Source: CAYFIW01 sp964343265
GTDB taxonomy: Bacteria; Chloroflexota; Dehalococcoidia; Lucifugimonadales; UBA826
Reading direction: 5' to 3'
DNA length: 20,731 bases
NCBI GenBank assembly: GCA_964343265.1
Contig: CAYFIW010000031.1
Location: 1-20,731, forward strand
The notes below the pieces were generated by a model, which had not been told where the DNA came from, searched no databases, and was given only the letters and a program-made list of their open reading frames with translations. Both the position numbers and the translations under genes were made by a program. Below, one piece after another: positions 1 through 7,539 of this stretch. Every line of letters starts with the position of its first letter. Position 1 is the first letter of the stretch.

Positions 1-125
1 TCTGTGGCACTTTCCGTCGGGTCACCCCGCCCCGCCGTTAACGGGCATCCTTCCGGAGGAGCTCGGACTTTCCTCCCGTGAGAAATTTAATCTCACCGGC
101 GGCCGTCCGTCCACCTCAACCTCAA
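1..125 (-). ncRNA. rnpB: RNase P RNA, 5' part (runs off the left edge)
   Basis: This is the catalytic RNA subunit of RNase P, which removes 5' leaders from pre-tRNAs. Read on the minus strand, the segment contains the near-universal GAGGAAAGTCCGAGCTCC block (about 76-59) that forms the P4/CR-I core. It then contains GACGGAAAGTGCCACAGA (18-1), the conserved block after the P10-P12 region. Between them lies a GC-rich hairpin region with GGGGTGACCC, as in type A bacterial RNase P RNAs. Upstream is the expected P2/P3 segment, including a GTGAGA...TCTCAC stem. The exact 5' end is not determined and probably lies between about 118 and 131. The 3' two thirds, including the second strand of P4, is outside the window. 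The local GC content is much higher than in the flanking genes, as expected for a structured RNA. Confidence 0.93.
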
Positions 126-137
126 TGAAATTCTAGC

Positions 138-167
138 ATTGTATGAAATTTCCCATGTTTTTGAGAA
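138..167 (-). promoter_or_regulatory. candidate rnpB promoter
   Basis: On the minus strand a TACAAT -10-like hexamer lies at 143-138. A weak -35-like TTCTCA lies 18 bp further upstream, around 167-162. This would start transcription near 131, just before the conserved RNase P RNA sequence. The 54-bp gap after the recombinase-like gene leaves room for an independent promoter, which an abundant RNA would need. The -35 is poor, so this is a weak call. Confidence 0.35.
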
Positions 168-179
168 TGTAGGCTAACA

Positions 180-1535
180 CTATAAATGTAAACGCACAGA
201 ACGATCTTTCACCGTAATAGAGTTCAAATATTCGTTTAAGAATGATTTTTTTTCTGCAAATTCTCTATTCTCCCAGGAATTTAGAAAATTGTGAATCTGA
301 TTAGGTTCTATAGATATAAACGCTTGTTTTCTGGCCAATTCTAGTTCTTCAAGATAAAGAGTAAGTCGTCCGATTACAGATTGCCCTTTAGCTGTTTTTC
401 TCATAAAGTCGATAAATCTTCCCTCTGCTAGTTCGACATCTTTTAACCTTTTGGATGCGGCTTCCAGTCTTTTATCATCTCCCCTTTTTCCCAGAACACT
501 TTTCATTAACTCTCCCGATTTTTCCAAATCCTTTAGTAAATGCAAAACTTTACTTTCTAATTTGGTTGTCCTCCATGTGTGATATGAACAAGTACCCTTA
601 TTTCCTTTGGATTGGCATTGATAGTATCGATAGTCCCCTTTCATCCTGGTACCGTCATCTCGTTTCCAAGATTGTTTTCGACTTACACCCATGAGTTGAT
701 TACCGCAATAACCGCATTTGCACAAACCTGATAACAAGTATGGAAGACTTTTTTGGAATCCCCTGTAGCTCCTTCTTTCTCTAGTTTTATCTTGTACGGC
801 TCGAAAAAGTTCAGTTTCAATGATGCGCTCGTGATTTTTAGTCAATCTAAGTCCGAATCTTGTATAAGTACCAATGTAGAAAGTGTTTTTTAGAATGTCT
901 CTTATCGACACAATGTTCCATGTGTTTCCTCGACGGGTTTTTATTCCTTCATTATTTAATTGTTCTACTATTTTCCTAAGACCTAAGTCAGTTTCTGTGT
1001 AGAGATTAAATATTTTGTGGACAATCTTTGCTTCCTCTTGATCTATGAAAAATGTACCTTCGTTACTAATTTGATACCCATATGGGGCTTTGCCGAGAGA
1101 TTTTCCTTCCATGGCTCTTATTTGCATAGACTTGCGAATTTTTTGGCTTTTCTTCATAGAAACGCCTGGTGCATCAAAATGTGCAAATGCATTTTGTAGA
1201 ATATCCGGATAATCGTCTTCCAAACAATAAAACTCAGATCTTGATTTTTCTAATCGTATTACTGCTTTAGCTACACCCTCTAAATCAGAAGCTATGTGAG
1301 TTGCGTCGGGGATTACAACCAGAAATCCGTTTCCTTCCTTTTCTACAAATTTAAAAACATTTTCAAAAGGTTCAATGATGTCTTCACGACTAGATACATC
1401 GTCGGTAATGAATATTTCTACTGCTTGATGAGCTAGGGTTTTACAAAATTCCTGGAAAACAGTTTTGAAGTCAATTTTGTTCCATGAATCATCTCTGGAC
1501 TTAATATAGCTGTTACAAAACCCGATTGATCTCAT
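180..1535 (-). CDS. large serine-recombinase-like protein with apparently degenerate catalytic domain
   Basis: The 451-residue protein has the layout of a large serine recombinase. It has an N-terminal resolvase-like region (about 1-145) and a recombinase domain with the typical GKAPYGY entry (149-154) followed by YTETDLGLRKIVEQLN (179-194). A zinc ribbon uses C274/C277 and C307/C316, and a charged, coiled-coil-prone stretch covers about 345-405. The N-terminal region lacks the usual YxRxS nucleophile motif: the aligned segment is GFCNSY (5-10), which puts Tyr where Ser is expected and Asn where Arg is expected. The DRLSRD-like arginine motif reads ATHIASD (78-84). If these alignments hold, the nucleophile and both motif arginines are gone, so strand exchange is unlikely. 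The frame is intact and starts only 4 nt after the stop of the zinc-ribbon gene, which suggests co-translation and retention for a non-catalytic (DNA-binding or regulatory) role. No attachment sites or cargo are visible. Confidence 0.82.
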   Translation of the reverse strand: MRSIGFCNSYIKSRDDSWNKIDFKTVFQEFCKTLAHQAVEIFITDDVSSREDIIEPFENVFKFVEKEGNGFLVVIPDATHIASDLEGVAKAVIRLEKSRSEFYCLEDDYPDILQNAFAHFDAPGVSMKKSQKIRKSMQIRAMEGKSLGKAPYGYQISNEGTFFIDQEEAKIVHKIFNLYTETDLGLRKIVEQLNNEGIKTRRGNTWNIVSIRDILKNTFYIGTYTRFGLRLTKNHERIIETELFRAVQDKTRERRSYRGFQKSLPYLLSGLCKCGYCGNQLMGVSRKQSWKRDDGTRMKGDYRYYQCQSKGNKGTCSYHTWRTTKLESKVLHLLKDLEKSGELMKSVLGKRGDDKRLEAASKRLKDVELAEGRFIDFMRKTAKGQSVIGRLTLYLEELELARKQAFISIEPNQIHNFLNSWENREFAEKKSFLNEYLNSITVKDRSVRLHL

Positions 1536-1539
1536 CAGG

Positions 1540-2259
1540 TCAATTGTCCAGGTATAGAATTCTCTGACAGGAGTTGCAATGGACGAATGCTTCCCCGGAC
1601 TTTAATTTTTGAAGGAGTTGGGAAGGAATAGCAACTTTGCAGGCGGAACATAGATCGGATTCCATGGCGGATAGAGCCAATCCACCTTTACTTTTTCTCA
1701 ATCTATCATAGGAAATTAGAGATTTTGGATTACACTTATTTCTGATATCGTCTCGAGATGGTAACGTTTTCTCAAGAGTGTCGTTTTTTTTCTGTTTCTC
1801 GGTCTTTAATGAGTCTAGGGTTTTTATTCGTTCTGTTTTTTTATTTTCAAGGTTAAGAGTCGATTTTTCTACGCCTTTTTCATATCTCTCATACTCATCC
1901 ATAGTTTCTAAAAGTTTATCTTCGCTTTCAGAAATTTTCTGTGTAAGTATCTGAGATTCTTCCTGTAAGGCAGCGAATTCTTTTTCATTCTGGATGGTCC
2001 CATCATACATTCGGCCATTTATCGAAGATTGTCGTCCTATTAGATCTGAGACAGTTCTTTCGAGGCTTCGTCTATTAGAAGATAGGCCGTCAAATTTTAA
2101 ACACACTGCCTTATGAATATTATCTGCTTCGACCACTTCGCTATCATCGCTTATCTCGGATTCTATTTCTTGCAACCGATTCTCTAAGTCGTCGATGCGA
2201 GTATCTAATAATTGTAGGTTTTTTAGTAATTCTGTTTCAGTCATGTTGCTGTTCACCAT
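1540..2259 (-). CDS. coiled-coil protein with C-terminal C4 zinc ribbon (DUF164/zf-RING_7 family)
   Basis: The 239-residue protein begins with a long heptad-like, Glu/Lys-rich region (about 5-195), predicted to form an antiparallel coiled coil. It ends in a C4 zinc ribbon: CSAC in the segment LCSACKVAIP, then CNSC in HCNSCQRILY. This is the architecture of the widespread DUF164 family, which includes Helicobacter HP0958/FlgZ, a sigma-54 chaperone and RNA-binding protein. In most bacteria the role is poorly defined, so no specific function is claimed. The start at 2259 has no visible Shine-Dalgarno, and a promoter-like sequence lies directly before it. A second in-frame ATG lies five codons downstream. 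The gene is coupled to the recombinase-like gene, and rnpB follows it, making a three-gene minus-strand block. Confidence 0.88.
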   Translation of the reverse strand: MVNSNMTETELLKNLQLLDTRIDDLENRLQEIESEISDDSEVVEADNIHKAVCLKFDGLSSNRRSLERTVSDLIGRQSSINGRMYDGTIQNEKEFAALQEESQILTQKISESEDKLLETMDEYERYEKGVEKSTLNLENKKTERIKTLDSLKTEKQKKNDTLEKTLPSRDDIRNKCNPKSLISYDRLRKSKGGLALSAMESDLCSACKVAIPSQLLQKLKSGEAFVHCNSCQRILYLDN

Positions 2260-2267
2260 ATGTTGAC

Positions 2268-2295
2268 ATTCTACCCAAATTTAAGATTACAGCAA
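2268..2295 (-). promoter_or_regulatory. candidate promoter of the zinc-ribbon gene (possibly leaderless)
   Basis: On the minus strand TTGCTG (2295-2290) and TAGAAT (2273-2268) are separated by 16 bp. The -10 ends only 8 nt before the ATG at 2259, so transcription would start at or within a couple of bases of the start codon. There is no Shine-Dalgarno sequence, which fits a leaderless mRNA. The -35 matches consensus at only three of six positions. Confidence 0.35.
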
Positions 2296-2384
2296 TGCTT
2301 AACCAGTGATGGCTAGAGCCTGAAGCAAATCTTATGTAAACTGACGTCATAAAATCAAAAAATTTGGCAATAATGTGAGACATT

Positions 2385-3833
2385 ATGACTAAAGAGCAAG
2401 TTTATCCGGCTCGTAACCTCCCTAAAACGAAAATTGTTTGTACACTCGGTCCTGCTACGGATAGTGAAGAAGTCCTTCAAGGATTAGTCGAGAATGGTAT
2501 GAGTATTGCTCGCCTCAACATGTCTCATGGAGACGCTGATACTCATACAGCAATAGTAGAAAAAGTCAGGAAAGTTTCTTCCGAATTGGGAATTCCAGTT
2601 GGCCTTATGGTTGATGTTCCGGGAACGAAATATCGGACTGGTCCGCTAGAGTCAGGGACAGCTAACCTTGTTGATGGAGAAGCTATTGTGTTGACCAGTG
2701 ATTATATGGCTGGTAATAAAAATAGGGTTACCGTAACTCCACCTGGATTGCATAGGGACGCCTCATCAGGCGGAACTATTTTAGTTGATGACGGAAATAT
2801 TGAATTGATAGCTCTTTCCGTTACTGGAAATGATGTGTTGTGCAAAGTCGTTAGGGGAGGTCGGTTGACGGAAGGAAGGGGAGTGGTTACCCCAGGAAGA
2901 TCACCATCTCAAGAATTTCCACATGATAGGGCAATTGAATGTTTAAAATTTGCCGCCATGTCTCAAGCTGACTTCGTTGCATTGTCCACAGTTACCAAGA
3001 GAGAGGATATAGACAAGGCTAGGGACATATTGATTGAGAACGGTATGAAGTCACCGCTGATAATTTCTAAAGTCGAGAGAGCCGAAGCTATAGACAATAT
3101 TGATGAGGTTGTAGAAGCAAGCGATGCTATTATGGTTGCTAGAGGAGATATGGGTGTCGAGGTTCCTTTGAAAAGAGTGCCCGTAATACAAAAAGACTTA
3201 ATAAGACGGAGTAATTCTGCTGGGAAACCTGTCATAACGGCTACTCAAATGCTTGAATCTATGATCACCTCATCATCTCCCACCAGAGCAGAAGTAACTG
3301 ACGTTGCGAACGCCGTATATGATGGCTCAGATGCCATAATGTTGTCAGGTGAGACCTCTATAGGTAAGTTTCCTATCGAAGCGGTAAAGGTAATGGCAGA
3401 AACTGCCCTTGAGGCTGAAAAAGCCCTGCCATACGACGAGATGATGATGGAACGTTTCCGACAACTTGGCCCGGATACAGACGACGCTATAGGTTTTGCG
3501 GCTTGCCAGACTTCAAATCATTTAAATTCTAGTCTTATAGTCGCCTTTACTGAATCTGGAAGTTCAGCAGGTAGGGTATCAAGGTATAGACCACGCGCAA
3601 AGATACTAGCTGTAACACCTTGGGAGGGTGTTAGAAATAGATTGACTTTATTTTGGGGGGTTTTCCCTATAATAGTAGGTAAAGTATCTGGCGTGGATGA
3701 ATTTTTTTCGGTGGGAGAGCGGGAGTCTAGACGGATATTGAATAACGGCGGGAATGTTGTTTTGGTCGCCGGAACACCTATGGGAGTACCGGGGAGCACA
3801 AATATGTTAAGGGTGCTTGATTTGACGGAGTAG
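2385..3833 (+). CDS. pyk: pyruvate kinase
   Basis: This glycolytic enzyme converts phosphoenolpyruvate and ADP to pyruvate and ATP. The 482-residue protein has the full family layout: an N-terminal TIM-barrel part starting KTKIVCTLGPAT (14-25), the substrate motif ARLNMSHG (42-49), and an inserted B domain (about 85-170). The barrel then resumes with catalytic Lys229 in ISKVERAEA and the metal/phosphate region VARGDMGVE (251-259). The signature ITATQMLESM (284-293) and SGETSIGKFP follow. The C-terminal allosteric domain starts around 350 and includes AFTESGSSAGRVSRYRP. It is somewhat divergent: the usual DxxGPxIR segment reads DVPGTKYRTG (77-86), and the usual KGVN segment of the B domain reads RGVV. 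Only a weak purine stretch precedes the ATG. The CysRS fusion gene begins 18 nt after the stop, so the two are probably co-transcribed. Confidence 0.96.
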   Translation: MTKEQVYPARNLPKTKIVCTLGPATDSEEVLQGLVENGMSIARLNMSHGDADTHTAIVEKVRKVSSELGIPVGLMVDVPGTKYRTGPLESGTANLVDGEAIVLTSDYMAGNKNRVTVTPPGLHRDASSGGTILVDDGNIELIALSVTGNDVLCKVVRGGRLTEGRGVVTPGRSPSQEFPHDRAIECLKFAAMSQADFVALSTVTKREDIDKARDILIENGMKSPLIISKVERAEAIDNIDEVVEASDAIMVARGDMGVEVPLKRVPVIQKDLIRRSNSAGKPVITATQMLESMITSSSPTRAEVTDVANAVYDGSDAIMLSGETSIGKFPIEAVKVMAETALEAEKALPYDEMMMERFRQLGPDTDDAIGFAACQTSNHLNSSLIVAFTESGSSAGRVSRYRPRAKILAVTPWEGVRNRLTLFWGVFPIIVGKVSGVDEFFSVGERESRRILNNGGNVVLVAGTPMGVPGSTNMLRVLDLTE

Positions 3834-3851
3834 CTTTAATGGGAGCAAGGA

Positions 3852-6035
3852 TTGTTGCTTAGTTTATACGACACTTTGACAAAATCGAAAAAGGAATTGG
3901 TCCCCCAAGAACACGATAATTTTCGGATGTACACTTGCGGTCCGACCGTGTATCGAGATGCCCACATCGGCAATCTCCGTTCCTATTTAATGGCTGACTG
4001 GATCAAAAGGATTTTGATTGCTTCGGGTATGAAGGTTCAACATGTAAAAAACATTACAGATGTTGGTCACATGAGGCAGGAAGTTCTTGAACAAGGTGAG
4101 GACAAGGTAATAGCGTCAGCAATAGCCGAAGGAAAAACTCCTGACGAAATAGCAACTTTCTATACCAATAGATTCTTATCCGATGAAAAAATTTTAAATA
4201 TATTGCCTGTTGATCATTTGCCCAAGGCTACGGACCATGTAAAAGAAATGGTGGAAATAACCTCTAAATTATTGGCAAACTCTCTCGCCTATGAAGTTGA
4301 TGGGAATGTGTATTTTTCGGTAAATGATTTTCCTGAGTACGGGAGATTATCGGGAAATATACATGAGTCTCAATTACAAGAAGCAGTTAGAGTAGAAGCA
4401 GACCCCAACAAAAAGGATCCTCGTGATTTCACTTTGTGGAAGTCTGCAGAGCCAGGAAGAACTCTTAAATGGGACAGCCCTTGGGGTGAGGGATTTCCTG
4501 GATGGCATATAGAATGTTCTGCCATGTCAATGAAATATTTTGGGGATAATTTTGATATTCATACGGGAGGGGTTGATAACATTTTCCCTCACCATGAAGG
4601 GGAAATTGCTCAGAGTGAAGGAGTTACTGGAAAACAAGTCGTAAATCACTGGGTTCATGGACAACATCTTCTCGCAGACGGAGTTAAGATGGCGAAATCC
4701 TCCGGCAATGCTTTCATTGTTAGTGATTTAGTGGAAAGAGGAATTGATCCTTTATCTTTTAGGTATTTGTGTATGACAGCCAGGTACAGTACAAGGCTTA
4801 ATTTTACATTTTCCTCTCTTAAGGCTGCGGAAAACGCACTTAATAAGTTGAGAAGATTGTATGTGTTATGGGCGAGAGATTTCGTAGAGGAAGACAGGAA
4901 TATCCAGGATGAAAAGACTTGGATTAAATCCTTCTTTGGGGCGGTTGAAGATGACTTAGACCTGCCGGCGGGTCTCGCACTAGTTTGGAAGTTGGCAGCT
5001 TCTGAAACATCATCTTCTTCTAAATACATTGTTCTACGTAAAATAGATGAAGTGATGGGTTTGTCTTTGAATGATGTTGACGATATGTATGAAATGTCGC
5101 CTGAAGTTAGCAGTATGTTGGAAAACAGATCTTTAATGAGGTTGAGCGGTAACTTTGTGCAGGCAGATCGATTACGTTCTAAAATGAAAGAAGAAGGCTA
5201 TCTGGTAGAAGATTTGGAATCGAGTTCAACTGTAAGACTGAAAAACCTGTCTGAGTTGAGAGAGGACAAATGGCCGACTATATCTTCTTCGGCAGACATA
5301 TTGTCCAACTTGGATTCACCTGATAATTTTGAATTTTCTGTGGGGATTATTGCTAACGGATTTGAACAAGACGTAGCGCGTTGCGTAAAAAGTATAGAGC
5401 TATACTCTCCATCCGTGTCAAAGGAAATTATTATTTTAGACAATGGAAATGAAGAATCAGTAGGATTTTTTTTGGAAACCCTAAAAGAATCTAATGAAAA
5501 TGTTAAATTAATCCATGCAGACCATTCACTCGGGGATGGTGCAGCCAAGAACGTTTTGGTTAAATCTGCTTTGGGTAAAATATTTGTACTGATTGATCCT
5601 AGCGTAGAGGCAGAAGGTGAATTTCTGTCTTCCTTGTCTAATATGCTAAAGATAAACAAAGTGGGGATCGCAGGTTATGCAGGATTAAGGACAGAAACTT
5701 TTCTCCATTTTCATGATGGGGAAGGAGAGTCTGGTTATATGGATGCAATGCAGGGTTATTGCTTATCTTTCTATAGAAAAAACATTAGAAAAGTTGGATT
5801 GATGAGAGAATCATTCAGGTTTTACAGAAATTTGGATTTGGATTTTAGTTTTCAATTTAAAGATCATGGGTTTTTGATCTTGGCCGATAATTCCCTTCCA
5901 TTGTTATTACATGAACATAGGGGATGGACATCATTGTCAGAGCAAGAAAGAGACGAACTAAGTAGAAAAAATTATGGAAGATTTTTAAAAAAATGGAGAG
6001 AAAGGACAGATCTATTAATCGTCAATGCAAATTGA
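3852..6035 (+). CDS. cysS: cysteinyl-tRNA synthetase fused to a C-terminal glycosyltransferase-2-like domain
   Basis: The N-terminal part charges tRNA-Cys with cysteine. Residues 1-465 form a complete CysRS: the HIGN signature at 38-41, zinc ligands C29, C222, H247 and E251 (FPHHEGEIAQSEG), KMAKS at 279-283, and the usual C-terminal helix with NFVQADRLRSKMKEEG. After a roughly 25-residue linker, 493-727 resemble a GT-A family 2 glycosyltransferase. This part has SVGIIANGF, EIIILDNGN, a DxD-like LIDPSVE (580-586), a MQGYCLSFYRK acceptor segment, and LDLDFSFQFKDHG (661-673) in place of the usual EDxDL helix. Family CysRS proteins are usually about 460 residues, so this is a real fusion in one open frame. 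The start is TTG at 3852: an in-frame TAA lies at 3837, the first ATG would remove the conserved LYDTLT segment, and GGGAG sits 6 nt upstream. Whether the second domain transfers sugar is unknown. Confidence 0.93.
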   Translation: MLLSLYDTLTKSKKELVPQEHDNFRMYTCGPTVYRDAHIGNLRSYLMADWIKRILIASGMKVQHVKNITDVGHMRQEVLEQGEDKVIASAIAEGKTPDEIATFYTNRFLSDEKILNILPVDHLPKATDHVKEMVEITSKLLANSLAYEVDGNVYFSVNDFPEYGRLSGNIHESQLQEAVRVEADPNKKDPRDFTLWKSAEPGRTLKWDSPWGEGFPGWHIECSAMSMKYFGDNFDIHTGGVDNIFPHHEGEIAQSEGVTGKQVVNHWVHGQHLLADGVKMAKSSGNAFIVSDLVERGIDPLSFRYLCMTARYSTRLNFTFSSLKAAENALNKLRRLYVLWARDFVEEDRNIQDEKTWIKSFFGAVEDDLDLPAGLALVWKLAASETSSSSKYIVLRKIDEVMGLSLNDVDDMYEMSPEVSSMLENRSLMRLSGNFVQADRLRSKMKEEGYLVEDLESSSTVRLKNLSELREDKWPTISSSADILSNLDSPDNFEFSVGIIANGFEQDVARCVKSIELYSPSVSKEIIILDNGNEESVGFFLETLKESNENVKLIHADHSLGDGAAKNVLVKSALGKIFVLIDPSVEAEGEFLSSLSNMLKINKVGIAGYAGLRTETFLHFHDGEGESGYMDAMQGYCLSFYRKNIRKVGLMRESFRFYRNLDLDFSFQFKDHGFLILADNSLPLLLHEHRGWTSLSEQERDELSRKNYGRFLKKWRERTDLLIVNAN

Positions 6036-6128
6036 AATAACAAAGTCTTTTTGACTCTAACTGTACTATTTGACTTCATTCCCGCTGATTTTGTGTGTTT
6101 TAGCTTTTCATAAATTGGAGAATTTCTA

Positions 6129-7163
6129 GTGGATTTATCATCGCTGCCTTTTTTGTGGACTCAGCTTGCAATTCTAGCTGTGATCATATTGGTAGCTGCT
6201 ACTCAATTAACAAAATCCGCCGACGTTATAGCATTTAAAACAGGATTGGGAAGATCATTTGTCGGAGTTGTACTTTTGGCAACTGCGACCTCATTACCTG
6301 AGTTAGGGACAGGAATTAGTTCTGTTGCTGTGATTGGAGGAAATAGTGGAGCGGATCTGGCTGCCGGCGATGCTTTTGGAAGTAATATATTTAATCTGCT
6401 AATAATCGGTATACTTGATCTTCTCTGGAGAAAGGGTTCGATATTCGCAACTTTGGGGAGTAGTGTTGCGGTTGTTGGGGTACTTGGGTCCATAGTGATT
6501 CTGATAGCAGGAGCTGGAATTTTAATTCATTCAAATATGGAGCTAACGCCAAATTTCCCTATTAGCCCAATCTCAATACTTCTAGGAATTGTCTTTGTCG
6601 TCGCACTTTTTGCGATTTACAGGGAGGAACAGAAATCTGATTCTGACGAATCTGAACAAAATTACACTGATAATAGCTTAACTAAAGCATTTGTTATTTA
6701 TGGAGTATCCGCAATCATTGTGGTTGCTTCAGCAGTCAGGTTAGCTTATACAGGTGAGGGGCTTTCCGAAGAAATGGGATGGGAGAGAAGTTTCGTTGGC
6801 ACTCAATTTCTGGCACTAAGTACATCGTTGCCAGAATTAGCTGCATCTATAGCTGCTCTAAGGTTGATGGCTCCAGAACTGGCTATCACTAATGTGTTAG
6901 GTAGTAATTTATTTAATATGGGATTTGTTTTGTTTCTAGATGACGTGGCGTTCGTAGAGGGGCCAATTTGGACAGTGGCTTCTAATGTACATGCTTTGAC
7001 CGCCCTTATCGCTGTTCTTATGACCATGGTTGTTTTGGTTCCGTTAGTCAGTAAGCCGACAGTATCAAAAGTTAGAGTAGTAAGTAAGGAGTCATTTCTA
7101 TTAATATCCTTGTATGTTATTGCAAGCATATTGGTGTATTTCGCGGGTCAATCTGCTCACTAA
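6129..7163 (+). CDS. sodium/calcium (cation) exchanger family membrane protein
   Basis: This 344-residue integral membrane protein belongs to the CaCA antiporter superfamily, which typically exports Ca2+ in exchange for Na+ or H+. It shows the two inverted alpha repeats. The first is SFVGVVLLATATSLPEL (43-59) followed by GSNIFN (84-89). The second is SFVGTQFLALSTSLPEL (221-237) followed by GSNLFN (258-263). The ion-coordinating acidic residues are E58 and E236. About ten hydrophobic segments are visible, with a charged cytoplasmic loop around 164-182. The usual GTS triplet before LPEL is altered to ATS and STS, so ion selectivity is uncertain. The GTG start at 6129 is supported by GGAG 8 nt upstream. 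The NIPSNAP gene follows after 22 bp, and the CysRS fusion lies 93 bp upstream. Confidence 0.87.
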   Translation: MDLSSLPFLWTQLAILAVIILVAATQLTKSADVIAFKTGLGRSFVGVVLLATATSLPELGTGISSVAVIGGNSGADLAAGDAFGSNIFNLLIIGILDLLWRKGSIFATLGSSVAVVGVLGSIVILIAGAGILIHSNMELTPNFPISPISILLGIVFVVALFAIYREEQKSDSDESEQNYTDNSLTKAFVIYGVSAIIVVASAVRLAYTGEGLSEEMGWERSFVGTQFLALSTSLPELAASIAALRLMAPELAITNVLGSNLFNMGFVLFLDDVAFVEGPIWTVASNVHALTALIAVLMTMVVLVPLVSKPTVSKVRVVSKESFLLISLYVIASILVYFAGQSAH

Positions 7164-7185
7164 GTTTTAATAAGGAGATTATTAA

Positions 7186-7506
7186 ATGTTTTTTGAATTG
7201 AGAGAATATAGGACTATGCCTGGTGAACGTGAAAATTGGGTTAGTTTTATGGAGGAGACAATCATACCGTTTCAAGTATCCAAGGGTATGGTGATCTTAG
7301 GTAGTTTTGTAGGCCAAGAGGAAGAAGACTTATATATATGGATTCGTCGTTTCGAAGATGAAGCTGAAAGGGAAAAATTGTACGAAGCTGTCTACGAGAG
7401 TGATGAATGGAAAAATGAAATTGGTCCCAAAATCCCATCAATGATGGACCGTTCAAAAATCGTGGTTAGAAGAATAGAATCAAGTTCCAGATCGGTTATT
7501 CAATAA
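7186..7506 (+). CDS. NIPSNAP family protein
   Basis: This small 106-residue protein has the ferredoxin-like dimeric alpha-beta barrel pattern of the NIPSNAP family. It opens with the characteristic FFELREYRTMPGERENWV (2-19), followed by the G-x-x-G strand MVILGSFVGQEEEDLYIW and a FEDEAEREKLYEAVYES helix. Bacterial members are mostly uncharacterised and often sit beside oxidoreductases or amidohydrolases. No catalytic function can be assigned. AAGGAG lies about 9 nt before the ATG. It sits between the exchanger gene (22 bp) and the amidohydrolase gene (33 bp), all on the plus strand, so the three are probably one transcript. Confidence 0.85.
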   Translation: MFFELREYRTMPGERENWVSFMEETIIPFQVSKGMVILGSFVGQEEEDLYIWIRRFEDEAEREKLYEAVYESDEWKNEIGPKIPSMMDRSKIVVRRIESSSRSVIQ

Positions 7507-7539
7507 TTGTTTTTATTGAAATGATTTAGTCTCTATTTA

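Noticed and set aside
180..2259. Integrated mobile element carried by the serine recombinase
   Set aside because: No cargo genes, terminal repeats or attachment-site duplication were seen. The gene is tightly coupled to a housekeeping-type neighbour and the catalytic motifs look lost.
2342..2349. TGACGTCA palindrome in the divergent region before pyruvate kinase
   Set aside because: It is only 8 bp with no extended symmetry, and such a palindrome is expected by chance in a gap of this size.
6040..6062. Small AGTC/GACT hairpin after the CysRS fusion gene
   Set aside because: The stem is only 4 bp and no T run follows, so it is not a credible terminator.
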